Shown: in pieces, positions 11,589 to 22,740 of the stretch
How positions within the stretch are numbered: position 1 is the first letter of the stretch
How the letters are laid out: every line of letters starts with the position of its first letter
Origin: Castor canadensis
Lineage: Eukaryota; Chordata; Mammalia; Rodentia; Castoridae
Assembly: GCF_047511655.1 (NCBI RefSeq)
Contig: NC_133394.1
Span: forward strand, 144,311,343 to 144,375,342
Reading direction: 5' to 3'
DNA: 64,000 bases
Program-made: the position numbers and the translations under genes
Notes under the pieces: generated by a model
What the model was told of the DNA's origin: nothing
What the model saw: the letters and a program-made list of their open reading frames with translations, nothing else
Databases searched by the model: none

Positions 11589-12764
11589 ATCTGGAACTGT
11601 GGTAGGCATAGATCACAGACTTCCTTTTCTTGTTTATTTTAACCAAGACAGCATCTCACAAATGATCTTGTAAAAGAGCATGTTTGAAACATCATGCAGC
11701 CTCTTAGAGTGTACGATTTTTCTATTTCCTGTGCCCTCAGCTTATTTCTTGAAATTCTGACGCAAGTGAGCAAGTCTTTACAATAATTTCTGCCATCTCC
11801 ATGATGGCAGTGGAGCAAAGCCATGAATTCATTCTTTTTCACACCGCTGCTCATAAACACCTTTGCCATCTGACAAAAGCATTGGTTCTGAGTGACTTCA
11901 TGCTGTGGTTTATGCATTGGTTTGTAGTTCTAGACTAATAAAAACTCAATAAAGTGACGTCAATTCAAGACTCATTTCCTTCCCTGTTCAAGTTAGGGTG
12001 GGACAATTAAAAATAGATAAACAGGGATTTGTTGTCATATTCTTACTCTGAAGAATCCTCTGGAACAGACAGGTAGGTATACCACCAGAAAACTTTAAGG
12101 ATGATGTCATTTTACACTTTAACTTACACTTTTAGGGAGCTTATTTTTGTCTCTCCTTAGATTACTTTCTCTGTCATTCTTTGGAAGTAAAATTATTTGC
12201 AATTACCTTGCCAGTTTTATACAACAGCTTATATAAAAAGTGTTATGTGAAATAAATAACATGTTTATTACAGAAATTGAAAATAAAGATCAAGTGGGTG
12301 GAAACAGAAAATTCTCTTTTGCTTATTTTTTTCAGAATTTTTCTGTGTATGTGTGCAAACACACTTTAGAAATAGAATAATTACTGAAAATGTTCTTTAG
12401 TAATCAACTTGGTTCTGTTAATATTTCATAATCATCTGTTGTGCTTATACATTTCCAGACTCGTTTTTACTGACTAGGTTCTATTTGGAGGAAGAAACTA
12501 TAGCTCATTTAACACAAACTTACCCTGTTTTCCAACATTTAAACTGTTTCTCAATTTTACATTTCACAGTCTTTGCTGCAAGGCTCTTTCTATAATGAAG
12601 ACTTTCCAAATATTATTAATTATTTTCTTGGAGTAAATTCTTAGAAATCAGAGACTTTGTAATTTTTATATTTTAGACAAAAGAGAAATATTTTGGCTAT
12701 GGGAAGAGGGAATCAAGATGAGGGCAGAATTTCTTGCTGTTTCTTGGGCACTCTCTGGATTCTA
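11589..12764. other. Noncoding between the two duplicate copies
   Basis: Unique AT-rich sequence, including a perfect CRE octamer at 11955-11962. An antisense frame at 11639-11917 is open for 92 codons, but it is not recognisable and has no splice context. Confidence 0.5.
11955..11962. promoter_or_regulatory. Perfect CRE octamer
   Basis: The palindrome 'tgacgtca' is the full CREB/ATF site. It stands alone with no nearby CpG island or promoter features, so function is doubtful. Confidence 0.2.
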
Positions 12765-12969
12765 AGATGGTCCCAATCGTCTCCCACAGCAACCATCTAA
12801 TTACTACATGCCAGTCCTCTGACTTATGGAATGCTTATGTGGCTATACTTCTTAATCTGAATAAAGTAAGGTCTGAATATTTTTGCAACTCCCTATCATC
12901 ATTATTCCTGAGAAATTTCAGTGAGAAATTTCAGTAACAATCAAGATACATAGTGGTGCTCAGTTTGTT
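12765..12969 (+). repeat. Copy B of the unclassified direct duplication
   Basis: Matches 11387-11588 in order and orientation. Inside this copy 'gagaaatttcagt' is itself duplicated in tandem (about 12911-12936), where copy A has a single unit. The copies have diverged by many substitutions, so the duplication is not recent. Confidence 0.85.
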
Positions 12970-13119
12970 GGGCTATCACAAGGGAAAAATAAATATTACC
13001 TAAAATTCACGACCAACCATGTGGTTATACCTATAAACAAAGATCTATTAAAGACTGTTTATGGGCAAATAGGTAGATTGTGGTGTCTGAGTGGACTCTG
13101 TCCCCATGACAAGGTTATA

Positions 13120-13345
13120 GAAAACTGGTTCTCAACTGGGACCCCCACATATATACAAGGGGAAGGGGGACATTTGCAATATCTGGCGACAATGCTGATT
13201 GCCATGACTGAGGGGAGTTGCTGCTGGCTTCTACTGGGTGGAAGGCATTGATGCTGCTTAATGTCCTATGATGTACAGAACAGCTCTTTACACAAGGAAT
13301 GACCTGGCCCAAAAATGTCAACACTTCCAATGAAGAGAATCCATG
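13120..13345 (+). repeat. MER20-like hAT-Charlie relic
   Basis: Shows 'aactggttctcaactgggacccccaca', 'ggggacatttgcaatatctggcgacaatgctgattgcc', 'gcattgatgctgcttaatgtcctatgatgtacagaacag' and 'ggcccaaaaatgtcaacactt' in the MER20 order, starting with the expected terminal 'ggttctcaactggg'. Confidence 0.75.
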
Positions 13346-13417
13346 ACATAGAGAAAAAAGAAAAGGGAGTATGAACATGTGTCTTAGAAATCATAGTATG
13401 AAATTGCAAATTTCATA

Positions 13418-13627
13418 AGTTTTTTTGTGGCACTAGGGATTGAACCCAGGGCACTGCACATGCTAGGTAATTGCTCTACTACTTGAGGCATGCCCTCAAC
13501 CCTTTTAGTTACATTTTGTTAGAGATACAGGGTCTCTCTAACTTTGCCTCAGCTGGCATTGACTTTTAGATCCTCTTGTCTCTCCCTCCCCAGTAGTTGG
13601 GAGTACAGGTGTGTTCCTCCATCCCTG
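13418..13627 (-). repeat. Dimeric B1-ID SINE
   Basis: The complement of an ID-like monomer ('ggcactagggattgaacccagggcactgcacatgctagg', 'ctactacttgaggcatgccctcaacc') is followed by the complement of a B1-like monomer ('gagatacagggtctctctaactttgcctcagctggc', 'agtagttgggagtacaggtgtg'). Confidence 0.85.
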
Positions 13628-15318
13628 AATCATATGATTTTTTAAAAAATTTTTAATTTCTAAAGGGCTCTTCAGTTATTCAACATATTTATAGCATGTA
13701 TTGGACTTAGTCTACAAATCACATTGGGGGACACACGAGGCCTGTGGAAAGTGTGGTTCTGCTTGCTCTTGGCTTCTGTTAGGATTAATTTTGAGAACAA
13801 TGTGTGTGTGGTATGTATGTCTGTGTGTGTGTGTATGTATTTATTGGGAACTGTCTTGGGAAGAAAATGGAGAACTCAGACTACCTGTATTTTGTAAATG
13901 TAATGATATAATAGCAATGCTAAAATTTTGCTTGGGTTCTCCTTGGCAGAACAAGACCTAACCCAAAGGGTCTGCACCAGATCCATGGGTCCAGTCTTTA
14001 TTCTTTGTGTAGAACAAGAGAGGTGAGTGGATTTTAGCTCCTTAGAGTTTGCAGAGCCATGTGGTCTGGCAGCATTATTTTGAATGAGTGAGTGAGTCCT
14101 GATTGGCTCCCAGCTGAAGTAGAGGAAATTGATGCTCACTAGTGTCAAAGGAAGATGACTGTGGATGGAGTGTTTCCACCATACTGCCATGATTTCAGTA
14201 TCTCTAATTGCTGAGCCTCAGCATTACCTCTAAAGAGGTAAGCAAATCATTTAACTCCTGATGAGCTGAAAGGTATTTGGCTAGAATTCTGAACTTCTGA
14301 TATTTCTCCAGCTGCTCGCTGCTGTTGAAAGTTTAGAAGGGATTAGGGAGGGGACATGCTGGCAAACCCTATGTTCATCACTGCAGACCTTGATCCCATG
14401 CTCCCCTGCAGTACTGTAGTTAGTGGAGCTGGGCCACTTCTGAGACCTGAGGGGTCCTTGTGCAAAAGTTACAGGCAGCCTTAAGCAATGCAGAACATGA
14501 TCCTTCTGCCTTCTCAAGACAGGCTGCCAGTTTTAGTGCAGCAGCTGTATGGAACTTTAGTGGAGAAGGAAGGGATCTAAGAAGGGAGCCTGGTGCTGGT
14601 TAGTTCCCATTCACTCCTCCTCACTCTCTTGGCTTCCTGTCTATTTTTTGCCCTTCTCTGTTTTGCTCTTTGTCACTGAAGCTCATCTCTGTGCCCTACA
14701 TCAGCTGGGCTCCCTTGCAGGCTGGAGTTGTTGGATTTGACTGATGGAGAGCACAGAGGGCGAGAGAAGAACATGGGCAGGGGATTTATGGCCCCGGACT
14801 CTTCTCTGCTTCTGTGTGGTCCTAATGGTGGCTCTTCTCCAGGTATAGCTCCTGTAGGATTGTCCCTCTTCTAAATCTCAGTTTGGAAACTCCATTGCCT
14901 CCTTACCTGGTTTTCCTCACCTTGCCTGCACCTCTGAATACAGTCCTTTCATTCACCTCTCCATAGTGAAATCCTTTTGAGTGTGTCCTGCTGCTTCCTG
15001 TCTGAGCTCTGAGCAGCACATTCTCAAGAGAGAGCTCAGAGACCTTGGCATGTGGTCTCAAGAGACATGGATCGCCTCCTTTCTCATGTACAAGGAACCC
15101 CTAATATATCCATACTAACACTTTTCCCTTTATGGGGGAGGTTGGTGGGAGTGGTACCAAGTTCTCTGTAGAAGAAAGAATGTGCCACTCACATGGGCTC
15201 TTTCTGAGAATAAGGACATACTACAAATACCCAGCATGGTGTCATTTACAAAGAGCACACACAGTAAATGATAGCTGCTGGTATTCTTAGGACCTGACTT
15301 GTGATCTCTCAAAAAATA
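13628..15318. other. Noncoding; short (TG)n near 13800-13842
   Basis: Contains an imperfect TG/TATG simple repeat at about 13800-13842 and otherwise unique, moderately GC-rich sequence. The open frames at 13876-14190 and 14281-14517 are unremarkable. Confidence 0.45.
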
Positions 15319-15560
15319 AGTCCAGACATGGTATGCATGTCCATAATCCCAGCATTTAGAGTTGAGGTTCAAGGGACTGAGGGTGTGGCTGAGGCCAGAG
15401 GATTGGAGTTCAAGGCTAGACTGAGCTACATAGCCAGACCTATCTCAAAAACAAAAAAAAGTGAAACATAACTCCCAAACCAAAATCCCAAGAGAAATCA
15501 AACCAAACTAAGACAAGCCACACAAACCAAATAAAACAAAAACCCAAGACAGAAAGCAGG
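15319..15560 (+). repeat. B1-like SINE with long A-rich tail
   Basis: A B1-like monomer ('ccagacatggtatgcatgtccataatcccagcattt', 'gaggccagaggattggagttcaaggctagactgagctacatagccagac') ends in an A-rich (CAAA)-type tail that runs to about 15560. The monomer carries extra sequence before 'gaggcc' compared with other B1 parts in the window. Confidence 0.75.
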
Positions 15561-16069
15561 ACAGACAGCAATTAATTTATGACCCTGGCTGGCTTTTCAG
15601 TGCCGTTGTTATGTCGTCTAAGGAATGAATTGGATTAATGGGCCCTTTTAGGTTCAATAGAAAGACTAATCTCAAAGGCTGCTTCCTGCCTGTCTTTGTA
15701 ACTGTCAAAGATAATTGCATATATTGTTGTATCTACTAGAGTATTGTTGTAAAAACTCAGAGTTCTAGAGGAAGAAGCCCATCTGTTGAGAAGAACATAT
15801 TCTTTCATTAAAGGTGTCAGTTGGGAACCTCGTTATGATAGCCCATAGGATGAGATCATCGCAAATGCCAGGCTCACCTAGGGAGAAATATTTCGTCAAT
15901 TCTGACCAAATGTTATCAAAAATTAGATTACCTCAGAGAAAAGCAATTTCAGGAACACATGTACTTTGCATCATGCAGACAAAATAAATGTGTATTTCAT
16001 TTTGAATAGAAATAACCTTGAGAGGTCACCTGTTGTATTTGACTGTCAATTAATTAATACCTCTTTTTT
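15561..16069. other. Noncoding, no feature recognised
   Basis: Unique AT-rich sequence ending at the T-rich target-site duplication of the 5S pseudogene. Confidence 0.5.
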
Positions 16070-16156
16070 CCCATCCAAGGACTAATCAGGCCTGACCCTG
16101 CTTAGCTTCTGAGATTAGACAATATCGGGCGCGTTCAGGGTGGATTGGCCATCGAC
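16070..16156 (-). pseudogene. 5S rRNA retropseudogene, 3'-truncated
   Basis: Read on the minus strand, these 87 bases follow vertebrate 5S rRNA from nucleotide 1 to about 87 with roughly 90% identity by eye. They show the start (GTC.A.GGCCA), 'caccctgaacgcgcccgat' and 'agaagctaagcagggtc', and end at 'cttggatggg'. The last third of the molecule is missing, including part of the internal promoter C box, so it cannot give functional 5S rRNA. It is flanked by an imperfect duplication ('taatacctcttttt' at 16055-16068 and 'taatgccccttttt' at 16157-16170, 12 of 14 identical), which indicates L1-mediated retroposition. Confidence 0.9.
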
Positions 16157-16170
16157 TAATGCCCCTTTTT

Positions 16171-17004
16171 CTAGACTGGCACCTTCTTTTCTTTTGAGGA
16201 ATAATCCTTTCCCCAGATTGAGTCCAGGTTATTAGATGGGACCTATACTGTTTGTAGCTCCAGAGGCAGATGTGATACAACCCTGACTGATGAGAATTGC
16301 ACATTCCTTTGGCCCACCACTGACCGAGAGATAGGCTCACGACTAAGGCAGGTCTTGCCAGAGCCAGAGGGCTGTCATATCTGGGCCTTTTACTGGAATT
16401 ATTGATAAAAAATCTGCACACCCCTCAAGCCCTGGGACTGCAAAATGCAAACCTGGTCTCTAGTACTGCCCCAAATACAATACAATAAAATAAAAGGAGT
16501 CCCATCACCAAAGCAAACAAATAAGCAAGCAAGCAAACAAACAAAGCAAAGCAAAGCAAATCTGAAACTGCTGGTGGCCATCTTTGCCATAAGGTAGGAG
16601 CCTGCCAAAGTTGAAGCCATCACTAAGAGTTGATCTGTGAGATAGGAAAAGAGAAAATCTTGGTGTCAATGACAATACCAGAATTTCTGTTTCTTTTTTT
16701 TTAGTCAGTCTGAGTTGAATTCTCGTATTATAGGTACACTCTAAAGAATCTATATTAAAGCACAGAGTGATTACAGGCTCTTCTGGTTTTTGGTCTCTCT
16801 CTCTCTCTCTTTCTCCTTTATCCACATGTGAAGATTTTGTCTGTAAAGAACTTGTCACTGATTGATTCTTCACACTTTCATTGAGCACACACTATGGTAG
16901 CTACCATATAGAGTCTTGGGATATAAACATGAATAAATGGACAAATCTCCACCATATACACCCCATTGTGAAATGAGTGTGGGATAGGGTACAGGTCCAC
17001 CTTG
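16171..17004. other. Noncoding; degenerate SINE and CT repeat traces
   Basis: Around 16420-16565 a degenerate ID-like 3' part ('gcaaacctggtctctagtactgcc') is followed by A-rich and (AAAGC)n/(AAGC)n units. A short (TC)n run lies near 16796-16815. Bases 16880-16950 carry an L2/MIR-like antisense scrap ('ttgagcacacactatgg'). No gene seen. Confidence 0.45.
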
Positions 17005-17135
17005 GTACTGAGGAGCATGGATTTCTAGCTAGGCTGCATGGACCTTCTGTACCACTTACCATTTATTAAACACCTTTTTTCCCTTCTTTGTCCATCATTT
17101 TCTCCATTTGTAAAATGAGGATTAATTGTGAGAAC
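17005..17135 (+). repeat. MIR fragment
   Basis: Sense MIR landmarks: 'tgtaccacttacc', then 'cattttctccatttgtaaaatgaggattaattgtgagaac'. Heavily diverged and directly abutting the MLT1 LTR. Confidence 0.6.
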
Positions 17136-17139
17136 TTCC

Positions 17140-17495
17140 TTCATTCATTTTGGCTGCTATAACAAAATACCGTAACTGAGTAGAGTATGAACAAAAGAAA
17201 TTCATTCCTTATAGTCCTGGAAACTGGGACATCCAAGCAGAATCGATGGCAGGTTCAGTGTCTGGTGATGGCTCATGTCCTTGTTCATAGATGGCAGTCT
17301 TCTTCGACTCTCATGGTCTAAGAAGAGCAAGGAAATTCTGTGGGATCTCGTCTGTGAGGGTACTAATCCCACTTATGAAGGCAGAGCCCTGGTGACTGAA
17401 TTACCTCCCAAAAGTCCCATCTCTTAATGCTATTGTATGGTGGTTAAATTTTAACATATGAATTTTGAGGAGACAGTAACATAAAGACCACAGCA
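17140..17495 (-). repeat. MLT1-type MaLR solo LTR
   Basis: The complement of an MLT1 LTR: 'ttttggctgctataacaaaataccgtaactgagt', 'agtcctggaaactggg', 'tcatagatggcagtcttctt', 'gggtactaatcccacttatgaaggcagagccctggtgac', 'ttacctcccaaaagtcccatctcttaatgc' and 'ttttaacatatgaattttgaggagacag'. It is a second copy of the class seen at 2781. Confidence 0.8.
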
Positions 17496-18495
17496 AGGAC
17501 AAGGTTTGATGACCCATGTAAAAGATGCTCAATAAGTGTTCACTATTATTACTGTGACTTTGCTCTAGTTTCTAGATGGTAAGGAAGATACACAAAGTTA
17601 CCTAGTGGTCCTCTTGTGCACAGGAATGGAAAGATTAGAGGAAAGAAAGTAACTTTTGAACTGAGCCTTGAAAGATGAACTAGCCAGACAGACGCAGGCA
17701 TTAATGGCACTAGAAGCAAATGAAACATCACGTGCAAAGGATCCGAGGCATATAAGGGCAAAGCATCCCAGAACAGCAGTTATTTGCATATTCTTGTATT
17801 ATATTGTTATCTGTGGGTGACTTCTGGAAATAAAAATAAACAGAAGTTGATCCCAAAGGCCCAATGTGTCATGATAAAGGGGGCTAATGTTATTATTAGG
17901 TAGGATTACATCTTTTGCAAGTGACAAAATACATAGAAAGCTTAAGTTAAAATGACACTTAATGGCTACCATAACTGAGAAGTCCAAGGGATGATTTTAT
18001 TATAAGGGTATTTACTTCAATGTTTGAATGACGCTGTTTTTAATTTCTTTGTCTCCATCTCCCTGCTTCGTCTATTGATGACTCCTCAAATGGTCTTATG
18101 TTTCATGATGATAAGATGGTTGGAGGCTCACAAGCTCAAGTGTAATGAGAGAGAGTGTGAATTTGTTCTACAGAAGTCTCAGCAAACTCACTCACTGGCT
18201 CTGATTGTGTCACCTGAGCCAACTATTTTGGTGAGTGGAATGCTATGCTCTGACTAATCAGGTCAGAGGTTTACCTCTTGGGAGAGTCATTTCCACTGAG
18301 AAGCTCAAAGACTTATCATATAAAGATAATGAAAGATGAGCCTTCAGAAGGAAGTCAGGTATAGATCTCAGGAAAAAGACATAGAACACATAGCTAATAG
18401 CAAAATTCATAGAGGCTCAAGACTTTTTTGTTTTATTTCGAGATTAGAAGGGCCATTGTTTGTTTTTAAGCTGCATAGTGACATGAACAGGTTTG
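17496..18495. other. Noncoding, no gene recognised
   Basis: Unique-looking sequence. The open frame at 18024-18257 has no recognisable domain. Confidence 0.5.
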
Positions 18496-18790
18496 AATTT
18501 TAAAAAACCAGGGAACAGGAGGGTGGAATAGGTCCTGCCTAGTGGGTTGGTACCAGTGGGAGGGGGGAGGAGTGGGAAAAGGGCATGAGAGGGTGAATAT
18601 GGTGCAAATACTGTGAACACATTTATGTAAGTGGAAAATTGATACCTGTTAAAACTACTCCAGGAGGGGATGAAGGGAATGATGGAGGAGGTGAATTCAA
18701 CTATGACATATTTGATATGTTATAAGAGCTTTTGTAAATGCCACAATGTACCCCCACCCAGCACAACAATAAAAAAATAAAATAAAGAAA
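18496..18790 (+). repeat. L1 3' UTR end with A-rich tail
   Basis: Shows a G-rich stretch ('gtgggaggggggaggagtggg') and then the terminal motif 'gtaaatgccacaatgtaccccc' with an (AATAAA)n-like A-rich tail at 18770-18790. This looks like an L1 3' UTR of a subfamily different from both the young and the older full-length copies here. Family assignment is by general form only. Confidence 0.5.
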
Positions 18791-19426
18791 ATTTTTTTCT
18801 TTATTATTTGTTTCTCCCCCCTGCCCCCACCCCCTCCCTTACCACCCACTCCACCCCTTCCCTCTCCCCCCCACCCCCACAATATCCAGCAGAAACTATT
18901 TTGCCCTTATTTCTAATTTTGTTGTAGAGAGAGTATAAGCAATAATAGGAAGGAACAAGGGTTTTTGCTGGTTGAGATAAGGATAGCTATACAGGGAGTT
19001 GACTCACATTAATTTCCTGTGTGTGTGTGTTACCTTCTAGGTTAATTCTTTTTGATCTCACCTTTTCTCTAGTTCCTGGTCCCCTTTTCCTATTGGCCTC
19101 AGTTGCTTTAAGGTATCTGCTTTAGTTTCTCTGCGTTAAGGGCAACAAATGCTAGCTAATTTTTTAGGTGTCTTACCTATCCTCACCCCTCCCTTGTGTG
19201 CTCTCGCTTTTATCATGTGCTCATAGTCTAATCCCATTGTTGTGTTTGCCCTTGATCTAATGTCCACATATGAGGGAGAACATACGATTTTTGGTCTTTT
19301 GGGCCAGGCTAACCTCACTCAGAATGATGTTCTCCAATTCCATCCATTTACCAGCGAATAATAACATTTCGTTCTTCTTCATGGCTGCATACAATTCCAT
19401 TGTGTATAGATACCACATTTTCTTAA
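18791..19426 (-). mobile_element. 5'-truncated copy of the young L1 subfamily
   Basis: The complement of bases about 40130-40775 of the young L1 with few differences: T-rich tail, C-rich complement of the G-rich 3' UTR tract (18817-18882), then the end of ORF2 whose stop complements 19257-19259. The ORF2 C-terminal segment reads open on the minus strand from about 19419 to 19257. The copy breaks off at about 19426. It was inserted into the A-rich tail of the L1 end at 18496-18790, so the two tails face each other. Confidence 0.9.
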
Positions 19427-20989
19427 TTTTTAAAAAGGAAGTATTCAGCCCAGTGTGGAGGATGGATTGAAAGGGTGTGGCTAGAGGCAATGGGTCAGCT
19501 ATAAAGTTTGTTTTTTTTAACTGATCTAGGGGAGTGATGATGAATATATGGATCAAGCTTTGGCATTGCGAGTGCAGAGATATAACGAATTAGAGATGCA
19601 ATTAGGGGATAGAACCGTAGGAATTTTATGCTGAGAAGAATTTGGTAGGGAGAGGAAAGAGGACATCTAGAGTGCACCTTAGACTTTGGGCTACAGTGGC
19701 AGCATGGGTAGTGTTGCCACTTACTGCATGTGGAGCAACGAAAGGAAAGGGAGGAAGATAAAAAACAAAAAGAGAGCTTATAGCTAGAATTTATTTATGT
19801 TCATGATCTTTTTCACAGAGTGGTACAGAAAAAGTATATTTAGGGTTCATAGGATCTATTTTGTCCATAAGCAACACTATTCACAGTGATAAAAGATGCG
19901 GATCCCCTGGTGCCTGAGTGGACCCAGAAAGCCTGTGTGGTGAATGTGTAGCTCAGGCACACACGATTTTGTATTTACCTCACCCTTGCCCTTTTTGTTT
20001 GTTTTGCCATTTTCTTCTCACCTGATTCTTATTGTTTCATTCTGTATTCTGTGTATCTTTATAAGATGCTTTAAATTCTTCTACAACAAGATGATTCATA
20101 GTCAATAAATATCACTTAATACATATTCATTATAAGTGCATCCTTATAAAGAGGGATTAGAATGAGACTAATTGGATTTTTTAAAACAAAATTGGTCTTC
20201 CATTTTCTTTATACAAATATCCATATAAGTTCCATCAATTATTCCTGCTACTTTTTTAAAGAATAAAAGACACCAGCATTTGCTTAAGATTTTCTTTTTA
20301 ATATCCAAACTGCTTTTCATTTCCTTCCAGCTGTGTAGTCTCCATCACTACCTCACCAGATATTTCAAAAGTAAATTTATCTCTTGGCCTAAGACCAATG
20401 GACAAACCTTCAGTTTAAAAACTACTCAAAACAGGCTTTGTACTGAAGAAACATTTAAAAGAAAAGCAAATTCTGTGCAAAAAAATGAATTCATTATAGC
20501 TCACAATCAGAAAATTTTAGTTACACGATAACCGTGTTGGTCATGATTGTCTACATAACTTCTCATTCCAATTCCTCTAACAAATTCCATTGCTCCAAAG
20601 GGCCTATATTTTCATATATCTCAGATTAGCTGCTGGTGTTGGCTGTATAATGTGGAAGTCTACCTTCCGCTGTTATCTGTAGGCGGGTGACTATTTCAGA
20701 TCACCTCTGTGCTCTCATCTTGGTCTAATCTAATCCTCATTGCTTTTGGTTTGCTAGACCCATGACCTGACTCAGGAGAGCAACAAGTAGACAGAGTATG
20801 GCAGGCAGAAGACGACAGTGGAGCAAGGTCGGTCTGAAAGTCAGGAGAGTCACTGCAAATGTCACCTCTAATAATAGTAGCATCCAGTCCTGGAAACTCA
20901 AGAGCTCCACACTTTATTGTCAAGAAGGTCCCCACTCCTCAGGCTGGCCTTTATGGCTTTTACAAATTCGGTCCATTGATTCCTGTCCT
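19427..20989. other. Noncoding, no gene recognised
   Basis: Unique AT-rich sequence. The open frames at 20280-20531 and 20696-21071 overlap on opposite strands and show no domain. Confidence 0.5.
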
Positions 20990-21385
20990 GAGTCTCTGTT
21001 TGCACTTTCCATACCTTGTCTACATTGTTACCTCTGACTCTATGTCCTTTCCCCAACTTGGGCCACTCTAAGTCTCATCGCTTAAGGCCCAGAGGACAGA
21101 GATTTCCCTAACCTTTCTCTGTCACTTCAGAATTTGGAAGCAAACATTTCCTCTTCTTTCATAGCATTTTGTCTGGTTTTGTTAGTTTAGCATTTGGCAT
21201 ATTTTAGCATGTTCTTTTCCATAATGTCAGTAATTTTATATGTGTGCGTGTCATTTCTTGTATCCTTAGAAATTTGGTGGCAGAGGCTATGCCACATTCA
21301 TCTTGATGTTACTCTATCTTCACAGAATACAGCGTGATGTTTTACACATAGCAAACATTAAAATAATTATTAAATTAATGTGTAA
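20990..21385 (+). repeat. L2 (LINE2) 3' end
   Basis: Sense L2 landmarks in order: 'ccactctaagtctcatcgctta', 'gatttccctaacctttctctgtcac', 'tcatagcattttgtctgg', 'tagaaatttggtggcagaggctatg' and 'acacatagcaaacattaaaataa'. Old and without a frame. Confidence 0.6.
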
Positions 21386-22259
21386 AGAGAGGGATACATA
21401 GAAGGAGCATAGGAAGATACCAAAAGAGAAAGACAGTGGAATGACTACCATGAACCAAGGGAATGGTAGAAGAGACAGAATCCTGGGTGAGGTTAATGGA
21501 GGAAGTTCAGTTCAGTGGATAACAAAGTGACAACATAGATGAGAGAGCAGATTAGGGAGGTGTAAGACTTGGAAGGAACAACTATTTACCCAGATTTTTG
21601 GCCTCTCTCCCTTCTGCTGTTCAGCTCACTCATAGAACAGTGGATATGTGCTTTGCTTCATTTGAATTTAAGATCAGGAATTCATGAGAAACAATGTCTT
21701 ACAATTTTAAAATAGTGCCCTTTTTCTGTGAGAAAGCTGTTAGGACAAATATTTGTCCTGGAAAACCATCAAGCCAAATAATTTAGGAGAATGATCCATT
21801 GGCCATTTCTTTCCATTTCCATCACCCCTCCCAGGTCTCCTCTCTCTCTGTTTTTTTTTTTTTTTTTACCTCCTAAATGGAAATAACAGTGATATGTTGA
21901 AGGTGGGAATAGGAGAATGCAGAAGTTGAATTCCTTCTTGGCTTTGTATCTATCACACCCACTTTAACACACACTCCTAGGTATGCCTATGTGTAAATCC
22001 CTTCTGATCCCAAGTCCATACAGGTCCTGTGTGCCCCTAGCATGGAATCAATTTTTTTTTTTTTGCCATCGTGTTTTGTCACATTGATTGGTGGCTGTGT
22101 TCACCACACTGGTTTGTATGAAGGTAAGGTGTGTGTCTTAACTCATTATTCAATCTGACTCAGTGCCATAGTGTCTAGTCCATGCAGTCCTTTAAAGAGT
22201 TTTTGAGTGAATATACATAAGCAGGAAGGAATGAATAATAAAACAAAGAAATTTATCAC
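21386..22259. other. Noncoding downstream of C1QTNF7; T runs
   Basis: Two T runs at 21851-21867 and about 22052-22064. Nothing coding. If the 3' end of C1QTNF7 lies beyond the candidate poly(A) signal at 22260, part of this stretch could be 3' UTR. Confidence 0.45.
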
Positions 22260-22265
22260 TTTATT
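22260..22265 (-). terminator. Candidate poly(A) signal of C1QTNF7
   Basis: The minus strand reads AATAAA here, about 475 bases after the stop codon, with T-rich sequence downstream. It is the first canonical hexamer I noticed downstream of the stop. RNA data would be needed to know whether it is the main site. Confidence 0.35.
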
Positions 22266-22740
22266 TTAATTTGTTTAAAAATATTCAGCATCTTATACCT
22301 GTTTTTTGAATTATATATAGCCTTTTGAGAATTGTCAAAGACTTTGTCTGGGATTTTATGATTCTCTTAAATAACAAACAAAAATATAATTTTATGAAGA
22401 TTTAATGAGGCATTATCATGGCCAGCTGGTATTATCACTAAGGGCATTTAGTAAAAAATTGTTAACACTGTCTTTAATTTGTTTAAATATTTATAAACAT
22501 TATTTTCAAGAGAATGCATATCTGGAGTTACTTTATATTGTTCATTTTGGTGTAGCTTCAACTGCTTGGTGGCTTATCTTGTTTTGATAAATTCTTCCAT
22601 AACTGTCTGTAAATGATCGGGAATCTGAGTAGGAGTCTCTTTGGATCTCCTTCCTACTTGATCCACCTTCCAGCACCCCAGATGAAATTAAAGTGTTAGA
22701 ACATTACAGAGGTCTTGGAACATTTAGGTCCACCGTCTGA
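22266..22740 (-). other. C1QTNF7: Putative 3' UTR of C1QTNF7
   Basis: Sequence between the stop codon and the candidate poly(A) signal. It is AT-rich with no SINE or L1 insertion, in contrast to the flanking DNA. The plus-strand open frame at 22405-22587 is not supported. Confidence 0.45.

Noticed and set aside
16086..16888. Antisense frames next to the 5S pseudogene
   Set aside because: They run through the 5S relic and AAGC/CT simple repeats, so they cannot be a conserved gene.
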